Source: MTP4 sp9310u (GTDB lineage Archaea; Halobacteriota; Methanosarcinia; Methanosarcinales; Methanosarcinaceae). From it: a stretch of 34,121 nt of DNA. The notes below the pieces were generated by a model. The model was not told the origin of the DNA and did not search any database. It saw only the letters and a list, made by a program, of their open reading frames with translations. Positions 32,475 through 34,121 of the stretch are shown piece by piece (the first letter of the stretch is position 1; every line of letters begins with the position of its first letter). The stretch is taken from contig DAOUSW010000026.1 of the NCBI GenBank assembly GCA_030627005.1, forward strand, positions 1 through 34,121, written 5' to 3'. The translations under genes and the position numbers were made by a program.

Positions 32475-33692
32475 ATGTCAGAGAGCGAGCAGTACTCCAG
32501 AAACACGCTGATGGACTTTATCGATCACCGCCCCCTTGATATCGAAATCTGTGATGTTACCCTCCGCGATGGGGAGCAGACTCCGGGAGTCGTATTTGGC
32601 CGGGAGCAGAAACTGGCAATGGCCAGCGAGCTGAATTCGATGGGAATCGAGGTGATTGAAGCAGGTTTTCCCGTAGTTTCAGCCACCGAAAAGGAAATTG
32701 TAAGGGAAATTGCAAACCAGGGGTACGATTCAAGAATCTGTTGCCTCTCCAGGTCCGTAAAAGGGGATGTTGACGCTGCTCTGGAATGTGACGTTGACAT
32801 TGTTAGCATTTTTATCGCTATGTCCGATATGCATCTCAAGCACAAGTACCACCGGAGTCTTGAGGAGATGCTGGGCTGTGCCAAAGAAACTATCGAATAC
32901 GCAACCGACCACGGGCTGAAAGTGCGTTTTGCAGCCGAAGATGCTACCCGGACCCCCGTGGACCGGCTCAAACAGGCTTTCCTGGAAGTTGAGAAGGACT
33001 ATAAGGTGGCTTACGTAAGCCTTGCCGATACCATAGGCATCCTGAACCCTTCCAGCACCAGCTACCTGGTAAGTGAGATTTTCAAGACGGTCAAAACCCC
33101 GGTCTGCATCCACTGCCATGACGACCTGGGAATGGCCACCGCAAACACCCTTGCCGCCGCCGAAGCCGGGGCAAAACAGCTCCACACAACCGTTAACGGA
33201 ATCGGGGAACGGGCGGGCAATGCCTCCCTTGAAGAAGTGATGGTAGCCCTCAGGGTGCAGTACGGCATCGACCGCTATGACACGACCAAACTGACTAAAC
33301 TTTCTAAAATGGTCGCGGAATACTCCAGAATCACTCCCGCGATAAACAAGGCTGTGGTAGGGGAAAATGCCTTCACTCACGAGTCCGGGATCCACGTCGC
33401 CGCAATCCTGGAAGAGCCGCGGACTTACGAACTCTTCCTCCCCGAAATGGTGGGCGGAAAGCGTAACCTGGTCGTCGGAAAACACACCGGCACAAAAGCC
33501 CTGAAAGGCATCATTAACAGCATCGGTTTCTGCCTTGAGCGGGACGAACTCTGCGCCCTGATCGACAAGGTCAAGATCTGCACCGAAGAAAAACACAAGA
33601 GTATCCCGAGAGATTACCTTGAAAAGATGATCAAGGAAGTAAAGCAGGAAAAATCCCACGAGGTTAAGGAAGAGGGGAAGGTTTCTATCTGA
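32475..33692 (+). CDS. aksA: homocitrate synthase family enzyme (AksA-like)
   Basis: Acetyl-CoA-dependent 2-oxoacid condensing enzyme of the LeuA/NifV/AksA family. AksA condenses 2-oxoglutarate and longer homologues with acetyl-CoA in coenzyme B biosynthesis of methanogens. The 405 residues start with DVTLRDGEQTPGV (27-39, catalytic Arg31, metal Asp32), then EAGFPVVSATEKE, FAAEDATRTP (152-161), HCHDDLG (213-219, metal His pair) and VNGIGERAGNASLEE. HESGIHVAAILEEPRTYE and LVVGKHTGTKALK are the usual C-terminal motifs. It lacks the long regulatory domain of LeuA or CimA (usual length ~500), which favours AksA or NifV. The overall likeness to AksA is from memory; a NifV homocitrate synthase for nitrogenase is the main alternative, but no nif gene is adjacent. 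ATG at 32475 has only a weak AGGAAT upstream. The tail is Lys/Glu rich. Confidence 0.8.
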   Translation: MSESEQYSRNTLMDFIDHRPLDIEICDVTLRDGEQTPGVVFGREQKLAMASELNSMGIEVIEAGFPVVSATEKEIVREIANQGYDSRICCLSRSVKGDVDAALECDVDIVSIFIAMSDMHLKHKYHRSLEEMLGCAKETIEYATDHGLKVRFAAEDATRTPVDRLKQAFLEVEKDYKVAYVSLADTIGILNPSSTSYLVSEIFKTVKTPVCIHCHDDLGMATANTLAAAEAGAKQLHTTVNGIGERAGNASLEEVMVALRVQYGIDRYDTTKLTKLSKMVAEYSRITPAINKAVVGENAFTHESGIHVAAILEEPRTYELFLPEMVGGKRNLVVGKHTGTKALKGIINSIGFCLERDELCALIDKVKICTEEKHKSIPRDYLEKMIKEVKQEKSHEVKEEGKVSI

Positions 33693-33824
33693 AATGCATA
33701 AGAAATGAGAATGTTTCTAATCATTCTTCATTATTTATGCTCTAATGTTTAGCATAGGTAAAACCGAATCATTAGACTGGTTTTGGATGTGCTGAACGCT
33801 TCCTATTTTTTGCTATTTTTTATA

Positions 33825-33892
33825 AGGGTCATTTTAAAAAAGGGTCATTTTTATAGTCTTTTTTATAAGTCTTTTTTATAAGTGTTTTTTAA
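33825..33892 (+). terminator. T-run repeats downstream of aksA
   Basis: The block repeats AAAGGGTCATTTT twice, followed by several copies of CTTTTTTATAAGT giving runs of six T. Archaeal termination uses such oligo-T tracts. The spacer 33693-33824 shows nothing else. Confidence 0.5.
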
Positions 33893-33971
33893 CCATTCCT
33901 AAAATAAATGAAATAGAAGTTACGCACTTGAGATGAAAAACAAGCACTTGAGACCTTACCAAGAATATTAT

Positions 33972-34121
33972 TATAGTCCCAAACGTAAATATTTACACTT
34001 ACTTTATAACCACGGAAGACACAGAAAGCACGGAAAGATTGTTCCCTTATTTCTTTTATTCTGTGTTTTCCGTGCTTTCAGTGGTTAAACCTGCACTTGA
34101 GATTGGTGAAAATATTTTGGC
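33972..34121 (+). mobile_element. MITE-like palindromic element, copy 4 (cut by window end)
   Basis: Starts TATAGTCCC like copies 1 and 3 and keeps both hairpin arms (AACCACGGAAGACACAGAAA.. and ..TTTCAGTGGTT). The expected last ~11 bases lie beyond the window. It is closest to copy 3 in sequence (AACGTAAATATTT.., GATTGTTCCCTTATTTC.., CCTGCACTTGAGATTGG). Confidence 0.72.

Noticed and set aside
32730..33659. 309-codon minus-strand ORF
   Set aside because: Antisense shadow of the homocitrate synthase gene.
10405..34121. 161-bp elements as a CRISPR or IS remnant
   Set aside because: Copies are kilobases apart and no transposase reading frame or cas gene is present; the MITE-like label is only structural.
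1..34121. tRNA or rRNA genes
   Set aside because: I looked for T-loop and rRNA-like stretches and saw none that fold convincingly; a covariance-model scan would settle this.

Overview
The window looks like a piece of a Methanosarcina (methanogenic archaeon) chromosome. The reasons are a duplicated-domain Methanosarcina-type S-layer protein ending in a PGF archaeosortase signal, an archaeal type II glyceraldehyde-3-phosphate dehydrogenase, an archaeal FBPase/IMPase and NAD kinase, an AksA-like homocitrate synthase (coenzyme B pathway), a short 'core' MetE-like protein, a CooT-type nickel protein, TATA-box promoters, and long low-complexity pyrimidine-rich intergenic tracts. Gene density is low and repeats are abundant. 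All names come from reading motifs; no database search was run.

Layout. 1-910: repeats without a gene. 0.9-7.6 kb, all minus strand: S-layer protein, AI-2E-type permease, CPA1 Na+/H+ antiporter, a shortened BASS-type transporter and a LURP-one-related protein. 8.1-10.1 kb: acylphosphatase and an unknown membrane protein (+), then a CDF metal exporter (-). 10.4-17.0 kb: a secreted alkaline-phosphatase-superfamily enzyme whose signal peptide is out of frame at a run of eight A, a DUF89 phosphatase, CooT, a MetE-like methyltransferase and a leucine-rich lipoprotein.

17.4-28.8 kb is an accessory, defence-like island. Two near-identical DUF4326 genes flank a MntA/HepT (MNT/HEPN) toxin-antitoxin pair. 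Next comes a tightly packed type I restriction-modification operon, hsdM-hsdS-SIR2-hsdR, in which a SIR2-domain protein with the expected NADase residues sits between hsdS and hsdR, 1-2 bases from each. An N-terminally truncated AlbA/RecG-like regulator lies beyond it. The SIR2 insertion is the best candidate here for a composite defence system: DNA cleavage by HsdRMS backed by NAD+ depletion.

29.1-33.7 kb is a core metabolic block on the plus strand: gap, FBPase/IMPase and NAD kinase in a row, then the homocitrate synthase. Its oddity is that the FBPase start codon lies inside a 4 x 16-bp tandem repeat that also creates a six-codon upstream ORF.

Scattered through the window are four same-orientation copies (three complete at exactly 161 bp) of a MITE-like palindromic element, a second dispersed repeat of about 53 bp, and many short tandem repeats.
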